This document shows positions 8,971 through 17,695 of a stretch of DNA of 64,000 nt, in pieces. The position numbers and the translations under genes are program-made. The notes under the pieces are model-generated. The model was not told the origin of the DNA. It made no database searches and worked only from the letters and a program-made list of their open reading frames with translations. Each line of letters starts with the position of its first letter. Positions within the stretch are counted from its first letter, which is position 1. This DNA comes from an uncultured Gammaproteobacteria bacterium (GTDB lineage Bacteria > Pseudomonadota > Gammaproteobacteria > Steroidobacterales > XN24). The stretch is from positions 138,200 through 202,199 of the forward strand of contig CAMYOC010000028.1 of assembly GCA_947259915.1 (NCBI GenBank), in the 5' to 3' direction.

Positions 8971-9967
8971 GATTGTTACTCCCGTTATCAGGACCGGGTT
9001 CCGCGGCCCGCAAGACTTTTACCGAGTTGAATCCCCTGGACAGACCGAAGCTGCCTTCCAGCACCACGCTGTCGCCGGAATAGACCGCCACGGTGGCTGG
9101 CAGATCGATGGGGATCACGTCACCAGGCTTCAGATTGACCAGCTCACCCAGGCTGATCTCGGTTTCTGCCAGCACCGTTCGCAGGGTGACCTCAGCGTCA
9201 CGCACATCCTCGCGGAGCGCATTGACCCAGTAATTCTTGTCCTGTGTCCGCTCGCTCGGACTGCCGACATTGACGAAATGACGGATCGGATCGATCAAAG
9301 CCGGCGGCCAGACGATATGGAACTCGCCACCGTGACCACCCAGTTCGATCTCGAAGCGGCTCAGGTAAACCGAATCGCTTGGCGCCGCCACCGCGGCGAA
9401 CTGCGGATTGGATTCGGAACGTAGCCAGGAGAAGTCCATGTCCAGGAATGCTGCCCAGGCTTCCTTCAGATCGATCAAAACGCGATCGACCACGTTGCGT
9501 GTCAGACGCAGTTCCGTCGGCGTGAAGGTCGCGACGTCGGGCTTGCGCTTGCCACCGCCGCGGCCACCGAAGTAGGCGTCGACGAATTCGAAGACCAGAT
9601 CCGCATCGAAGCTGACCAGGAGGGCAGTGTCCTGTTCGTTGGCCAGGATCAGGTTGAGACTGGTGGGCATCGGCAGCGATTCCGCGTACTCGCCCCACTT
9701 GACCATCTGGACCGGCTGCCCGACGACCTCGGCCGGCCGGTGGAACAGTTGAAACAGACCGAGCCGCAGCAGACCGGCCAGCCGCTCGTTGATCGACTCG
9801 AGGGCCGGGACGCGGCCGCGCACGATGCGGTCCCATTGAGTTATGTCCACGTCCCTGACCTCATCAGGGGCAGCGGCAGCGTCACCTTCCGTGGCGACGC
9901 TGCCGTCCTGCACTCCGGCGAGGAGGGCCTCGGACTCTTCCCTGGTCAAGACCTCGTCACGTTCCAT
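8963..9967 (-). CDS. fliM: Flagellar motor switch protein FliM
   Basis: 334 residues. The N-terminal CheY-P binding peptide is present as VLTREESEALLAG (residues 6-18), so the motor is built to receive chemotaxis signals although no che gene is in the window. The middle CheC-like domain and the C-terminal SpoA domain (LGELVNLKPGDVIPIDLPAT) follow. Start is 6 bases after fliL and the end overlaps fliN, supporting one operon fliLMNOPQR. Confidence 0.97.
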   Translation of the reverse strand: MERDEVLTREESEALLAGVQDGSVATEGDAAAAPDEVRDVDITQWDRIVRGRVPALESINERLAGLLRLGLFQLFHRPAEVVGQPVQMVKWGEYAESLPMPTSLNLILANEQDTALLVSFDADLVFEFVDAYFGGRGGGKRKPDVATFTPTELRLTRNVVDRVLIDLKEAWAAFLDMDFSWLRSESNPQFAAVAAPSDSVYLSRFEIELGGHGGEFHIVWPPALIDPIRHFVNVGSPSERTQDKNYWVNALREDVRDAEVTLRTVLAETEISLGELVNLKPGDVIPIDLPATVAVYSGDSVVLEGSFGLSRGFNSVKVLRAAEPGPDNGSNNHE

Positions 9968-9973
9968 CGCCGA

Positions 9974-10546
9974 TCACTGCACAACAAAGCTGGTGAAATA
10001 GAGGTCCTCGACCCCGGGCTCGCCGGTCTGGCTCTCGACCACGGCCTGGACCTCCGCCAGGGCCGAGGCGCGGAGCGCTTCCTTGCCTTCGCGGGTGGAG
10101 AGCGTTTTCATATCGGTGCCACCGACCAGCATCAGCAGGTTGTTGCGGATCACGGGGTTGTGTTGCTCGACGGCTTCGATGACCTTCGCGTCCCTGGCCA
10201 TGACCTCGACGGTGAGCTGCAAAAAGCGCATCGCTCCCGGACCCTCGAAGCTGACCACCAGCGGCGGCTCCAGCGCCACGTAGATCGGCGGCGGCAACGT
10301 CTTCTTGCTGTCTTTGCGAGTCTTGGCGGTGGCCTCGACGTCCACATCGGCCTCGGCGTGAGTCTCCGCCGGCGCCATCCGCGCGGTCACCATCTCGGTC
10401 ACGATCTGGCTGACGGTGACGATCGCAAACATGCCGATCGCGATCCCGATCCACTTCAAGGCCGGCGGCGCAGATTTGCGCTTTGGCTCATCCGGTGCGG
10501 CGACTTCGGCTTCTTCGCCAGTTGCAGTTGCGTCAATCCCTGACAT
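9974..10546 (-). CDS. fliL: Flagellar basal body-associated protein FliL
   Basis: 190 residues starting MSGIDATATGEEAEV. A cytoplasmic tail is followed by one membrane segment (about residues 29-50, WIGIAIGMFAIVTVSQIV) and a periplasmic FliL domain with the typical LEPPLVVSFEG and C-terminal VEDLYFTSFVVQ. FliL supports stator function. An upstream in-frame ATG at 10579 is less likely because the GGAACGGGAAC ribosome site sits before 10546. It is the first gene of a long operon and has its own sigma-54 box about 40 bases upstream. Confidence 0.93.
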   Translation of the reverse strand: MSGIDATATGEEAEVAAPDEPKRKSAPPALKWIGIAIGMFAIVTVSQIVTEMVTARMAPAETHAEADVDVEATAKTRKDSKKTLPPPIYVALEPPLVVSFEGPGAMRFLQLTVEVMARDAKVIEAVEQHNPVIRNNLLMLVGGTDMKTLSTREGKEALRASALAEVQAVVESQTGEPGVEDLYFTSFVVQ

Positions 10547-10582
10547 GTTCCCGTTCCTTTGTTGGATTCCGGGAAGCATGTT

Positions 10583-10597
10583 GCAAGCCCCGTGCCA
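10583..10597 (-). promoter_or_regulatory. Sigma-54 promoter before fliL
   Basis: Read on the minus strand it is TGGCAC-GGGGC-TTGC, an exact match to the sigma-54 consensus with GG and GC ten bases apart. It lies 37 bases before the fliL start in a 196-base gap, so it should drive fliL to fliA and beyond. It separates this operon from fliK. Confidence 0.88.
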
Positions 10598-10696
10598 GTT
10601 ACGGGGTGCAACAATTAATCAAGTAAAATCAAAGGCTTATTGAGGCACGCCCGACGAAATGGGGTCTGTCCACGGCGACGACACCGGGGTTCTGTC

Positions 10697-10718
10697 GAAA
10701 ATTTGACGGCGAGCCGTC
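10697..10718 (-). terminator. Possible weak terminator after fliK
   Basis: On the minus strand the inverted repeat GACGG-CTCG-CCGTC is followed by AAATTTTC. The stem is only 5 bases and the T-run is short, so it is a weak call. It falls between the fliK stop and the fliL promoter, where a stop for the fliK transcript would make sense. Confidence 0.35.
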
Positions 10719-10742
10719 GGTTTCCGGGCGCCAGAGCCCCGA

Positions 10743-12188
10743 TCAGGCGTAATGGTCGAGCAGACCGCCGCCACGGGGCCGGAGGACCGCCGGCGCGTCA
10801 GCATCTTCCCGATCCGGGCCGGGCCGGGCAGCATCAGTGGGCCGTTCCGGTCTGGCGTCAGCGCTCTGCTCCCGCTGCTGCCCCGAGGTGCCCTGCTGAG
10901 ACAGGTCGATACCCTGCTGGGCAAACATCTCTCGCAGCCGCGGGATCGCGGCTTCAAGGGCATCCCGGGCCTGGGGATGTTGTGCGGTCAGCCACAGCTG
11001 AGCCTGATCGTCCTGCAGCCGCAGCTGGATATCTATCGGCCCGAGGTGAGCCGGGTTGAGGCTCATGCGCGCGGTCTGATGCTCGCCCCTGACCACTACG
11101 GCCAGGCGCTCACCCAGCGCGCGAGCCCACTGCGGATGACCAAGGGCCTGTCGCGGGCCGGGCAGATGAAACGCGGGTTCCCGATTCGCCATCGGGCGAT
11201 CGGCAGCGGGGTCGCGCACCGAGACCCTGATCGAGTCGAATGGCAGATCTGGCATATCCAGGGTTTCTGCCCCGGCGGATTCTGTCTGTGTCCCGGCCTG
11301 CTGGACCGGCACGGCCACGGCGACCGCCGCGGATGCCGAGGACCCGGCGAGATCGGTACGTGTCGCCATGGCGGCCGCTGCCGGGTTCGTCGCCGGTGCA
11401 GGCGTCGCGGCAGGCGTCGCGGCAGGCGGGTCGCGCAACACAGCCTGACTGGTATAAGGCGTCGGGCGTTCCTGACTGCGCAGGGACCCCGGGTCGTCGG
11501 ATGGTCGGGTGGCCGTCAGATCCGGTTCCGCGACAAACTGGCGCGCGGCCTCGACCGGCAGTGGCCTGGCGATCGCTCCGAATGGCAGCGGCGCCGGCGC
11601 GCCGCTGTCTGACTCACCGCCCGGGATGGCTGTGCTCGAGTCTGTTGCGGCTTGTGGCAGGGCCGGCATATCGCCGTCTGTTTCAGTAGTAACGACCGCA
11701 AGCGTCGCCGTCGAAAGCGGATCCTCGCCCGCAGCCACGTTGGTGTTTTCTGTGACCCCTGCATTACCTGGCGCTTTGAGCAGCTCTGAGATCAGCGAAT
11801 CCGCCACCAGCGACGTCCCGTTGGCCGGAAAATCCGTGCTCGCCGGGCCGGCGACCGGATTCAGGACCGCCGTCAGCGGCGTCCCGGTGGCCGGCAGATC
11901 GGTGCTCGCCGGGGCGGCGATCGGATCCAGGACCGCCGTCAGCGGCGTCCCGGTGGCCGGCAGATCGGCACTCGCCGGGGCGGCGACCGGCTTCAGGGCG
12001 GCCGGGACAGGCGGCAAGGGCAGGCCGCTCGGCGGCAATCCGGTTCCGCCCGGCACGCCGGCCGGATCGTCGACAGGCTGAGCGAGCAGGGCCGCAAACC
12101 GATTCGATGCCGACGCTGGATCGGCCGTTTTTGTCAGTGCTGCCGGGGCTTCCGGCATGAGCCCGATGATGGGCAGAGATCCTTCCAT
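10743..12188 (-). CDS. fliK: Flagellar hook-length control protein FliK
   Basis: 481 residues. The long N-terminal part is low-complexity, rich in Ala, Pro, Thr and Ser, and holds three near-identical 22-residue repeats at about residues 67-132. The C-terminal FliK domain is recognisable (RMSLNPAHLGPIDIQLRLQD, then ALEAAIPRLREMFAQQGI). FliK measures the hook and triggers the FlhB switch. The gene stands alone between fliJ and fliL, with its own sigma-54 box upstream and a weak stop downstream. Only the C-terminal domain supports the name; the N-terminal part is family-typical in composition, not in sequence. Confidence 0.93.
   Translation of the reverse strand: MEGSLPIIGLMPEAPAALTKTADPASASNRFAALLAQPVDDPAGVPGGTGLPPSGLPLPPVPAALKPVAAPASADLPATGTPLTAVLDPIAAPASTDLPATGTPLTAVLNPVAGPASTDFPANGTSLVADSLISELLKAPGNAGVTENTNVAAGEDPLSTATLAVVTTETDGDMPALPQAATDSSTAIPGGESDSGAPAPLPFGAIARPLPVEAARQFVAEPDLTATRPSDDPGSLRSQERPTPYTSQAVLRDPPAATPAATPAPATNPAAAAMATRTDLAGSSASAAVAVAVPVQQAGTQTESAGAETLDMPDLPFDSIRVSVRDPAADRPMANREPAFHLPGPRQALGHPQWARALGERLAVVVRGEHQTARMSLNPAHLGPIDIQLRLQDDQAQLWLTAQHPQARDALEAAIPRLREMFAQQGIDLSQQGTSGQQREQSADARPERPTDAARPGPDREDADAPAVLRPRGGGLLDHYA
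11793..11990 (-). repeat. Three tandem 66-base repeats inside fliK
   Basis: The units encode PVAAPASADLPATGTPLTAV-type 22-residue blocks (P67-D88, P89-N110, P111-L132). The first two copies are nearly identical in DNA and protein; the third has drifted. The shared CTCGCCGGG anchor recurs at 11839, 11905 and 11971, exactly 66 bases apart. Such in-frame repeats can change number by slippage or recombination. Confidence 0.92.
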
Positions 12189-12263
12189 GGATGCGTTTGT
12201 CCTTTTTTTCGAGACCCGCCAGTGCGGGTGCGGCGCCGATTTCGATGGCTTACCAAAAAGGAT

Positions 12264-12278
12264 GCAAACCCTGTGCCA
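12264..12278 (-). promoter_or_regulatory. Sigma-54 promoter before fliK
   Basis: Minus strand TGGCAC-AGGGT-TTGC, an exact consensus match in the 104-base gap between fliJ and fliK. The leader that follows has a small hairpin (6-base stem, loop at 12220-12223) just before an A-rich stretch and AGGA ribosome site. It suggests fliK is a separate transcript from fleSR-fliEFGHIJ. Confidence 0.87.
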
Positions 12279-12292
12279 GGCACAACAACGTC

Positions 12293-12733
12293 TTATCGCA
12301 GGTTTCGGCCGGGGCTTCTGCTGCCTGCCTCATCGGTGGTCGCCTGCTCACGCCTGGCTTCTTTCCGCGTCAGGTCTTCGCGCAGACGTCCCGCGGCACG
12401 CTCAAGCGCGCTGACCCGGGTCCGGGTCTCTCTCCAGCTCGCTACCAACCCGTCGATCCTCGTCTGGGCCATCGCCACCTGCTGGCGCTGCTGGTTAACC
12501 GCCTCGCTCAGCCGTTTTTGAAAGCCGATGTTCTCCCGCAACAAGGCCGGTCTTATGGCGCCGGTCCGCGCCAGCTGCCGGGCGCGATAATCTTCCATGT
12601 AGCCACGCAGACGCACGAGCTTTGATTGTTCAAGCTCGAGCTGCTTTCTGGCCTGCGCCAGCTCACCCGCCAACTCGCGCTCGCTGCGGCCGACCACATC
12701 GATCACCGCTTCTACGCGCTTAACCCGCCGCAT
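12293..12733 (-). CDS. fliJ: Flagellar export chaperone/stalk protein FliJ
   Basis: 146 residues, predicted to be almost entirely coiled coil: repeated charged heptads such as LAGELAQARKQLELEQSKL and RVSALERAAGRLREDL. FliJ is the central stalk inside the FliI hexamer and links it to FlhA. The sequence is typical of the family by length, helicity and place; it overlaps the fliI end by 14 bases. Confidence 0.88.
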   Translation of the reverse strand: MRRVKRVEAVIDVVGRSERELAGELAQARKQLELEQSKLVRLRGYMEDYRARQLARTGAIRPALLRENIGFQKRLSEAVNQQRQQVAMAQTRIDGLVASWRETRTRVSALERAAGRLREDLTRKEARREQATTDEAGSRSPGRNLR

Positions 12734-14117
12734 GTTTCATGATCTCCTGTTCCTGTTCCGGCAAGGGCGACGCCACCAGCGCCTCCATGGCGCGGATGCT
12801 CTCGGCCAGCGAGACCGGCTCATGCATGCCCTGGGACAGGAACGCCTTGACCCGCGGCCACAAGGCCACCGCCCGGTCCAGTTCCGGATCGGTGCCGCGT
12901 TTGTAGGCGCCGACCGTAATCAGATCACGGTGCTGCCGGTAGGTCGCATAGATTTGACGCAGCTGTTGTGCCGCCTCGGCGTGAGCCGGCGTGACCACCT
13001 GGTTCATGGCACGACTGACCGAGGCTTCGATATCGATCGCCGGATAGACACCACCCTCTGCCAGCTCCCGCGACAACACCAGATGGCCGTCGAGGATCGC
13101 CCGGGCCGCGTCCGCCACCGGGTCGTTTTGATCGTCACCCTCGGCCAGTACCGTGTAAAAAGCCGTGATCGAGCCGGCACCGTCGCCGCTGTTGCCGGCA
13201 CGTTCCACCAGCTGCGGCAGACGGGCAAATACCGACGGTGGATATCCCTTGGTCGCAGGCGGCTCGCCGATGGCCAGCGCGATCTCGCGCTGGGCCTGAG
13301 CGAAGCGGGTCAACGAGTCCATCAACAGCAGCACCCGAGAACCGCGATCGCGGAAATACTCGGCCACGGCCGTGGCGAGCCAGGCGCCGTGCAGACGCAT
13401 CAGCGGTGAACAGTCCGCCGGACTGGCGACGATGACCGAACGTCGCAGGCTCTCCGGGCCGAGCGTGTCGTGGACGAATTCCTGCACCTCGCGGCCGCGT
13501 TCGCCGATCAGACCGACCACGATCACATCCGCCTCGGTATACCGGGTCATCATGCCCAGGAGGCTGCTCTTGCCGACGCCACTGCCGGCAAACAGGCCCA
13601 GGCGCTGACCGCTACCGGCGGTGAGCAGCGCGTTGATCGAACGTACACCCACATCCAGCGGTCTGCGGATCGCCTGTCGGCTCAGAGGATTTATCGGCCG
13701 GCCCGCGAGACTCACACGTCGATCGCAGACCGGCGCGGGCATGCCGTCCAGGGCTCGCCCGGCGCCGTCGATGACCCGGCCCAACAGCGCCTCGCCGACG
13801 CGCGCCTCGTAGACTCTCCGCGTCGGAACCACCGGCGCGCCTGGCGTCAGGCCCGTGACATCGGCGGTCGGCATCAGGAACAGGCGTTCGCCGGAAAACC
13901 CGACCACCTCGGCCTCAACCTGGCTGCCTTCGGCGCCGTCGATCAGACAGCGCGCACCCACCGCGGCCTCGCAGCCTACGGCTTCGAGCGTCATACCGAC
14001 CATGCGATCCAGGCGTCCCTGGGCGACCAGTCCGCTGCCGCTGACTTGTTGACTCAACGCGTCGAGGCGATCGGCCCAGCGGCGCCCGGAAGCAAAGTCC
14101 TTCGTGGCGTCACTCAT
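12720..14117 (-). CDS. fliI: Flagellum-specific ATPase FliI
   Basis: 465 residues. The Walker A motif is GLFAGSGVGKSSLLG (about residues 170-185), followed by VVGLIGERGREVQEFV and the Walker B region VLLLMDSLTRFAQAQREIA, all F1-beta-like. FliI energises and primes substrate delivery to the export gate with FliH and FliJ. It overlaps fliH by 8 bases and fliJ by 14. Confidence 0.97.
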   Translation of the reverse strand: MSDATKDFASGRRWADRLDALSQQVSGSGLVAQGRLDRMVGMTLEAVGCEAAVGARCLIDGAEGSQVEAEVVGFSGERLFLMPTADVTGLTPGAPVVPTRRVYEARVGEALLGRVIDGAGRALDGMPAPVCDRRVSLAGRPINPLSRQAIRRPLDVGVRSINALLTAGSGQRLGLFAGSGVGKSSLLGMMTRYTEADVIVVGLIGERGREVQEFVHDTLGPESLRRSVIVASPADCSPLMRLHGAWLATAVAEYFRDRGSRVLLLMDSLTRFAQAQREIALAIGEPPATKGYPPSVFARLPQLVERAGNSGDGAGSITAFYTVLAEGDDQNDPVADAARAILDGHLVLSRELAEGGVYPAIDIEASVSRAMNQVVTPAHAEAAQQLRQIYATYRQHRDLITVGAYKRGTDPELDRAVALWPRVKAFLSQGMHEPVSLAESIRAMEALVASPLPEQEQEIMKHAAG

Positions 14118-14745
14118 CGGCCGTGCGCTCGCTGCCCAGCATGTCGTTGATCAGGCGGCCCAGGCGTTTTTCCAGCTGCGCATCGACCTCCGAATTGCCA
14201 CCGACCACGCGGCAGCCGCCGCGCTCCATCACCGGGTCGTCTTCCAGACGCCAGGCGCGTTCGGCGATCTCTGCGCCGAGGCATTCCCGCACCACTTGCG
14301 CATCCTCCGGATGCAGATGCACGTGGATTTCCCGCGCGGCCACGGGCAGCGTGCGGATCGCTTCGCGGACGATGCCGATGACCTGGGTCGGGTCCATGCG
14401 CATTTCCCGGCGCACCAGGTGACGGGTCAGCGCCCGTACCAGCGTCAGCAGTTGATCTTCGACGGCCTGGTCCAGTTCCTCGAACGGCTTGGCCAACGCG
14501 GTCAATGCTGCGTCCAGCCTGGCCACCCGCTCGCCGACTTCGGCGGCGCCGGCGGCCAGACCCTCGTCGCGCCCGAGTTCATGATTCTCATCCCGGATAC
14601 GCGCCTGCAACGCCTCGAGGTCTTCACGGGTCATCAGATGACCGCTACTGCCTGTGGCGTCGTCGGTCGCGCCACTGTTGTCCACATTGGGCGCCTGCCA
14701 GCGCTGACAGTCCCCGGCCGAGGCGTGCGGGATAATCCTAGACAT
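14110..14745 (-). CDS. fliH: Flagellar assembly protein FliH
   Basis: 211 residues. A variable N terminus is followed by a charged helix (LEALQARIRDENHELGRDEG) of the FliH/HrpE type, then a globular C-terminal part with LVRREMRMDPTQVIGIVREA. FliH forms a peripheral stalk that binds FliI and the FliN ring. The gene lies between fliG and fliI with 8-base overlaps on both sides. Confidence 0.93.
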   Translation of the reverse strand: MSRIIPHASAGDCQRWQAPNVDNSGATDDATGSSGHLMTREDLEALQARIRDENHELGRDEGLAAGAAEVGERVARLDAALTALAKPFEELDQAVEDQLLTLVRALTRHLVRREMRMDPTQVIGIVREAIRTLPVAAREIHVHLHPEDAQVVRECLGAEIAERAWRLEDDPVMERGGCRVVGGNSEVDAQLEKRLGRLINDMLGSERTADE

Positions 14746-15742
14746 ATTCCTCGCCGCCCTTGCCGAGGATCAGCGAGCCCTCGTCGGCCAGACGCCTGGC
14801 GGTATAGACGATCTCCTTCTGTGCCTCCTCGACCTCGCTGAGTTTCACCGGGCCCTTGGCCTCCAGGTCGGACTCGAGGATCTCGGATGCACGCTTGGAC
14901 ATGTTGCGGAAGATCTTGTCCCGCATCGCTGTATCGGCGCCTTTCAGCGCGATCACCAGGGTGTCCCCGGTGATCTCACGGACCAGCGCCTGGCTACCGC
15001 GATCGTCGACATCCATCAGGTTCTCGAACACGAACATCTTGTCCTGGATCTCCTGGCTCAGCTCGGAGTCTTCCTTCTCCAGCGCGGTCATGATCTCGTT
15101 CTCGAAACGCGAATCCACCAGATTGAGGATCTCGGCCGCGGTGCGTGTGCCGCCGATGGTGGCGGCCTTGAAATTGCTCGAGCGTGAGAACTGTTGCTCG
15201 ACGATCTCGTCCAGCTCCTCGAGCGCCGACTGCGGCACCTCCTGGAGACGCGCGATGCGGGTGACGACGTCGGTCGCGAGACCGGGCGGCAACTGCGATA
15301 GCACCTGCGCAGCCTGCTCTTGCTCCAGACGCGCCATGACGATGGCAATGATCTGCGGGTGTTCGTTGCGGATCATCTCGGTCACTTCGCGCGCTTCCAT
15401 CAGCTGCAGCGACTCGAGACCCTTGGGTTCGTTGTCACTGACCACGCGCTCGATGATGTTGCCCGCCTTCTCGGCCCCGACCGAACTGCTCAGCACCTTG
15501 CGCAGGTAATCGGGGCTGCCGCCACCAAGATCGATCTCGGTGTCCGAGTTGCTGGTGAAATGCTCCAGCACCGCCTCTGCATGGACGCGGTTGACGCGTC
15601 GCATTGAGGCCATCACCCGGCTCAGCTTCTGCACCTCGCGCATGCCCATCTTCTGCAGCACCGCTGCGGCCTCCTGCTCGCCCAGGGACATCAGCAGGAT
15701 GGCGGCACGTTCGGTGCCGGAAACTTTGTCGTCCTCAGCCAT
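14738..15742 (-). CDS. fliG: Flagellar motor switch protein FliG
   Basis: 334 residues from MAEDDKVSGTERAAILLMS. The middle domain carries the EHPQ motif (NEHPQIIAIVMARLE) and the C-terminal torque domain includes the charged helix region SQALVREITGDTLVIALKGA. FliG couples the stator ring to FliF and FliM. I prefer the ATG at 15742 over 15760 because it matches the family start; the start overlaps the end of fliF by 8 bases. Confidence 0.96.
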   Translation of the reverse strand: MAEDDKVSGTERAAILLMSLGEQEAAAVLQKMGMREVQKLSRVMASMRRVNRVHAEAVLEHFTSNSDTEIDLGGGSPDYLRKVLSSSVGAEKAGNIIERVVSDNEPKGLESLQLMEAREVTEMIRNEHPQIIAIVMARLEQEQAAQVLSQLPPGLATDVVTRIARLQEVPQSALEELDEIVEQQFSRSSNFKAATIGGTRTAAEILNLVDSRFENEIMTALEKEDSELSQEIQDKMFVFENLMDVDDRGSQALVREITGDTLVIALKGADTAMRDKIFRNMSKRASEILESDLEAKGPVKLSEVEEAQKEIVYTARRLADEGSLILGKGGEEYV

Positions 15743-17315
15743 CGCTCGCCACCCAGTCACGCACGATCTGAGCTACCCGGTCAGGGTTTTGCGTCGCGAT
15801 GTTGCGCGCAGATGCGATACGCTCCTCGTAGGTCAATGCCTGCTGCGGCGCACGCATGACTTCGGCGCTGCCGCCGACACCCATGTCGCCGGCCAGTGCA
15901 TGCATCGGCCGCGCCTGAGCTGTGGTAAGGGCGCGCATCACCGGGCGTGCGACACCGAAGACCAGCGCCAGCAAGGCGCCAACCGCAGCCAGCTGACGTA
16001 GCAGATCCCGGATCCAGCCCTGCTCCATCAGCGATGCTTCCGCCAACGGCTCAGACTCCGGCAGGGCCTGGAACGAGGCATTGATTACGCTGACGCTGTC
16101 CCCTCTGGCCTCGTCGAAACCCACCGCTTCTTTGACCAGGGTGCGTAATTCATCCAGCTCGCTGTCTTCCAGCGGCTGACGGACAAGGTCTCCGTCGTCA
16201 TCAAGGGTGCTGCGATGGTCGACGAGAACCGCCACCGACAACCGTTTGACGCCGCCCACCGCGGCACGCACATGGCTGACCGTGCGATCGACCTCGAAGT
16301 TGCGGGTCGACTTACGCGCCTCGCTGACCGGCGGCGGCGGGACCTCGATGATTTCTTCGGCCGGATCTGGGGCTGGCTGGTTGCTGATCGCGCCGGGGAT
16401 GCCGGCAACGATATTCTCGGCCCTTTTCGTGTCTTCGCTGGTCTGCTCGCTGCGCAGCACGGCGGTGTTCGGGTCAAAGCTTTCACGGGTCTCCTCGCTG
16501 ACGGTGAAATCCAGCTCCGCCGCGACCGTGGCGCGCACGCTGCCGGCGCCGAGGATCGGCATCAACATGCTCTCGACACGCCGACCAAGCTCTTGCTCCA
16601 TGCGTCGCTGTTGCTCGAACTGCCGCCCGGTCAGCGCCATTTCGCTATCTTCATCCGGTGCTCGCAGCAGCTGCCCCAGCTGATCAACTACCGTCACCTT
16701 CGACGGCACCATGTCAGGGATGCTGGATGCAACGAGATTGACTACCGCCGCGACCTGGGAATTCTCCAGTCGCCGGCCCGGATACAGGTGGACCAAAACC
16801 GAAGCGCTGGGTTGCTGGCGCTGGCGGACAAATGCTGTCTGTCGCGGCAATGCCAGATGGACCCGGGCGCTCTCGACGGCGCGCACCCGCATGATGGTCC
16901 GTGCCAGTTCGACTTCGAGTGCGTGCTGGTAACGCGCGCTCTCCATAAACTGACTGACGGTGAAACCGTCGCCGCCCTCGATCATCTCCAGCCCCAGCCC
17001 GGCGCCACGCGGCAGACCTTCGGCCGCCAGCTTCATACGCGCATCCCGGACCAGTTCTCCCGGCACCATCACCGCTCCGGTGGTGTTGTCCAGGCGGTGA
17101 GGGATACCGTTGGATTGCAGCGCCTGCACCACGGCGCTGGCATCGCGCTCCTCGAGATGACCGTAGACCACCTTGTAGCCCGGCTCGCGTGCCCACAGCA
17201 CTACCGACAAACCGGCGGCGATACTCGCGGCGAGGCCGATGAGCAACAGAAATTGTCGCATCCCGGGCACGCGGTCGATCGCCGTCATCAAGCCGTGAGA
17301 GTTTTGTGTTTCCAT
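15735..17315 (-). CDS. fliF: Flagellar MS-ring protein FliF
   Basis: 526 residues. A membrane segment near residues 20-43 and a second near 430-450 flank the periplasmic ring-building motif domains (YKVVYGHLEERDASAVVQAL; GAGLGLEMIEGGDGFTVSQF). The C-terminal cytoplasmic tail that binds FliG is present and ends VAQIVRDWVASDG. It is the base of the flagellum. Gap to fliE is 25 bases. Confidence 0.96.
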   Translation of the reverse strand: METQNSHGLMTAIDRVPGMRQFLLLIGLAASIAAGLSVVLWAREPGYKVVYGHLEERDASAVVQALQSNGIPHRLDNTTGAVMVPGELVRDARMKLAAEGLPRGAGLGLEMIEGGDGFTVSQFMESARYQHALEVELARTIMRVRAVESARVHLALPRQTAFVRQRQQPSASVLVHLYPGRRLENSQVAAVVNLVASSIPDMVPSKVTVVDQLGQLLRAPDEDSEMALTGRQFEQQRRMEQELGRRVESMLMPILGAGSVRATVAAELDFTVSEETRESFDPNTAVLRSEQTSEDTKRAENIVAGIPGAISNQPAPDPAEEIIEVPPPPVSEARKSTRNFEVDRTVSHVRAAVGGVKRLSVAVLVDHRSTLDDDGDLVRQPLEDSELDELRTLVKEAVGFDEARGDSVSVINASFQALPESEPLAEASLMEQGWIRDLLRQLAAVGALLALVFGVARPVMRALTTAQARPMHALAGDMGVGGSAEVMRAPQQALTYEERIASARNIATQNPDRVAQIVRDWVASDG

Positions 17316-17340
17316 CTGCTTTGTTAGCTCCAGCTATGCC

Positions 17341-17655
17341 TCAGATGGGCATGTTCATGATGTCCTTGTAGGCCTCGACCAGCTTGTTGCGCACTTCGGT
17401 CATGGCCTGAAACGAGAGGCTTGCCTTCTGCGTCGCGATCATCACCTCGGTGAGGTCGACGTCCGGGCTACCTGCTTCGAACCCACTGCGCATGACCGAA
17501 CTTTCCTGCTGCATGTCGCTGACGCCGCGGATCGAATCCTGCAGCACCTGGCTGAAGTCCACCTTGCCGGCGGCCGGTGTCTGCTCCGGAGGCTGGATAT
17601 CCCGTGACAGGGCCTTGAGTTGGTCCAGCACCCGACTGATTTCCATATTGCTCAT
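17341..17655 (-). CDS. fliE: Flagellar hook-basal body complex protein FliE
   Basis: 104 residues from MSNMEISRVLDQLKALS. The conserved C-terminal stretch VDLTEVMIATQKASLSFQAM and the VEAYKDIMNMPI end are textbook FliE. It joins the MS ring to the rod. The upstream in-frame extension to 17799 covers the fleR end and is rejected. The gap to fleR is only 40 bases and shows no sigma-54 box or hairpin, so fliE probably shares the fleSR transcript. Confidence 0.95.
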   Translation of the reverse strand: MSNMEISRVLDQLKALSRDIQPPEQTPAAGKVDFSQVLQDSIRGVSDMQQESSVMRSGFEAGSPDVDLTEVMIATQKASLSFQAMTEVRNKLVEAYKDIMNMPI

Positions 17656-17695
17656 GATTTCATCCCTTCCATGGCGCGTTGTTCGAGCATCGACC

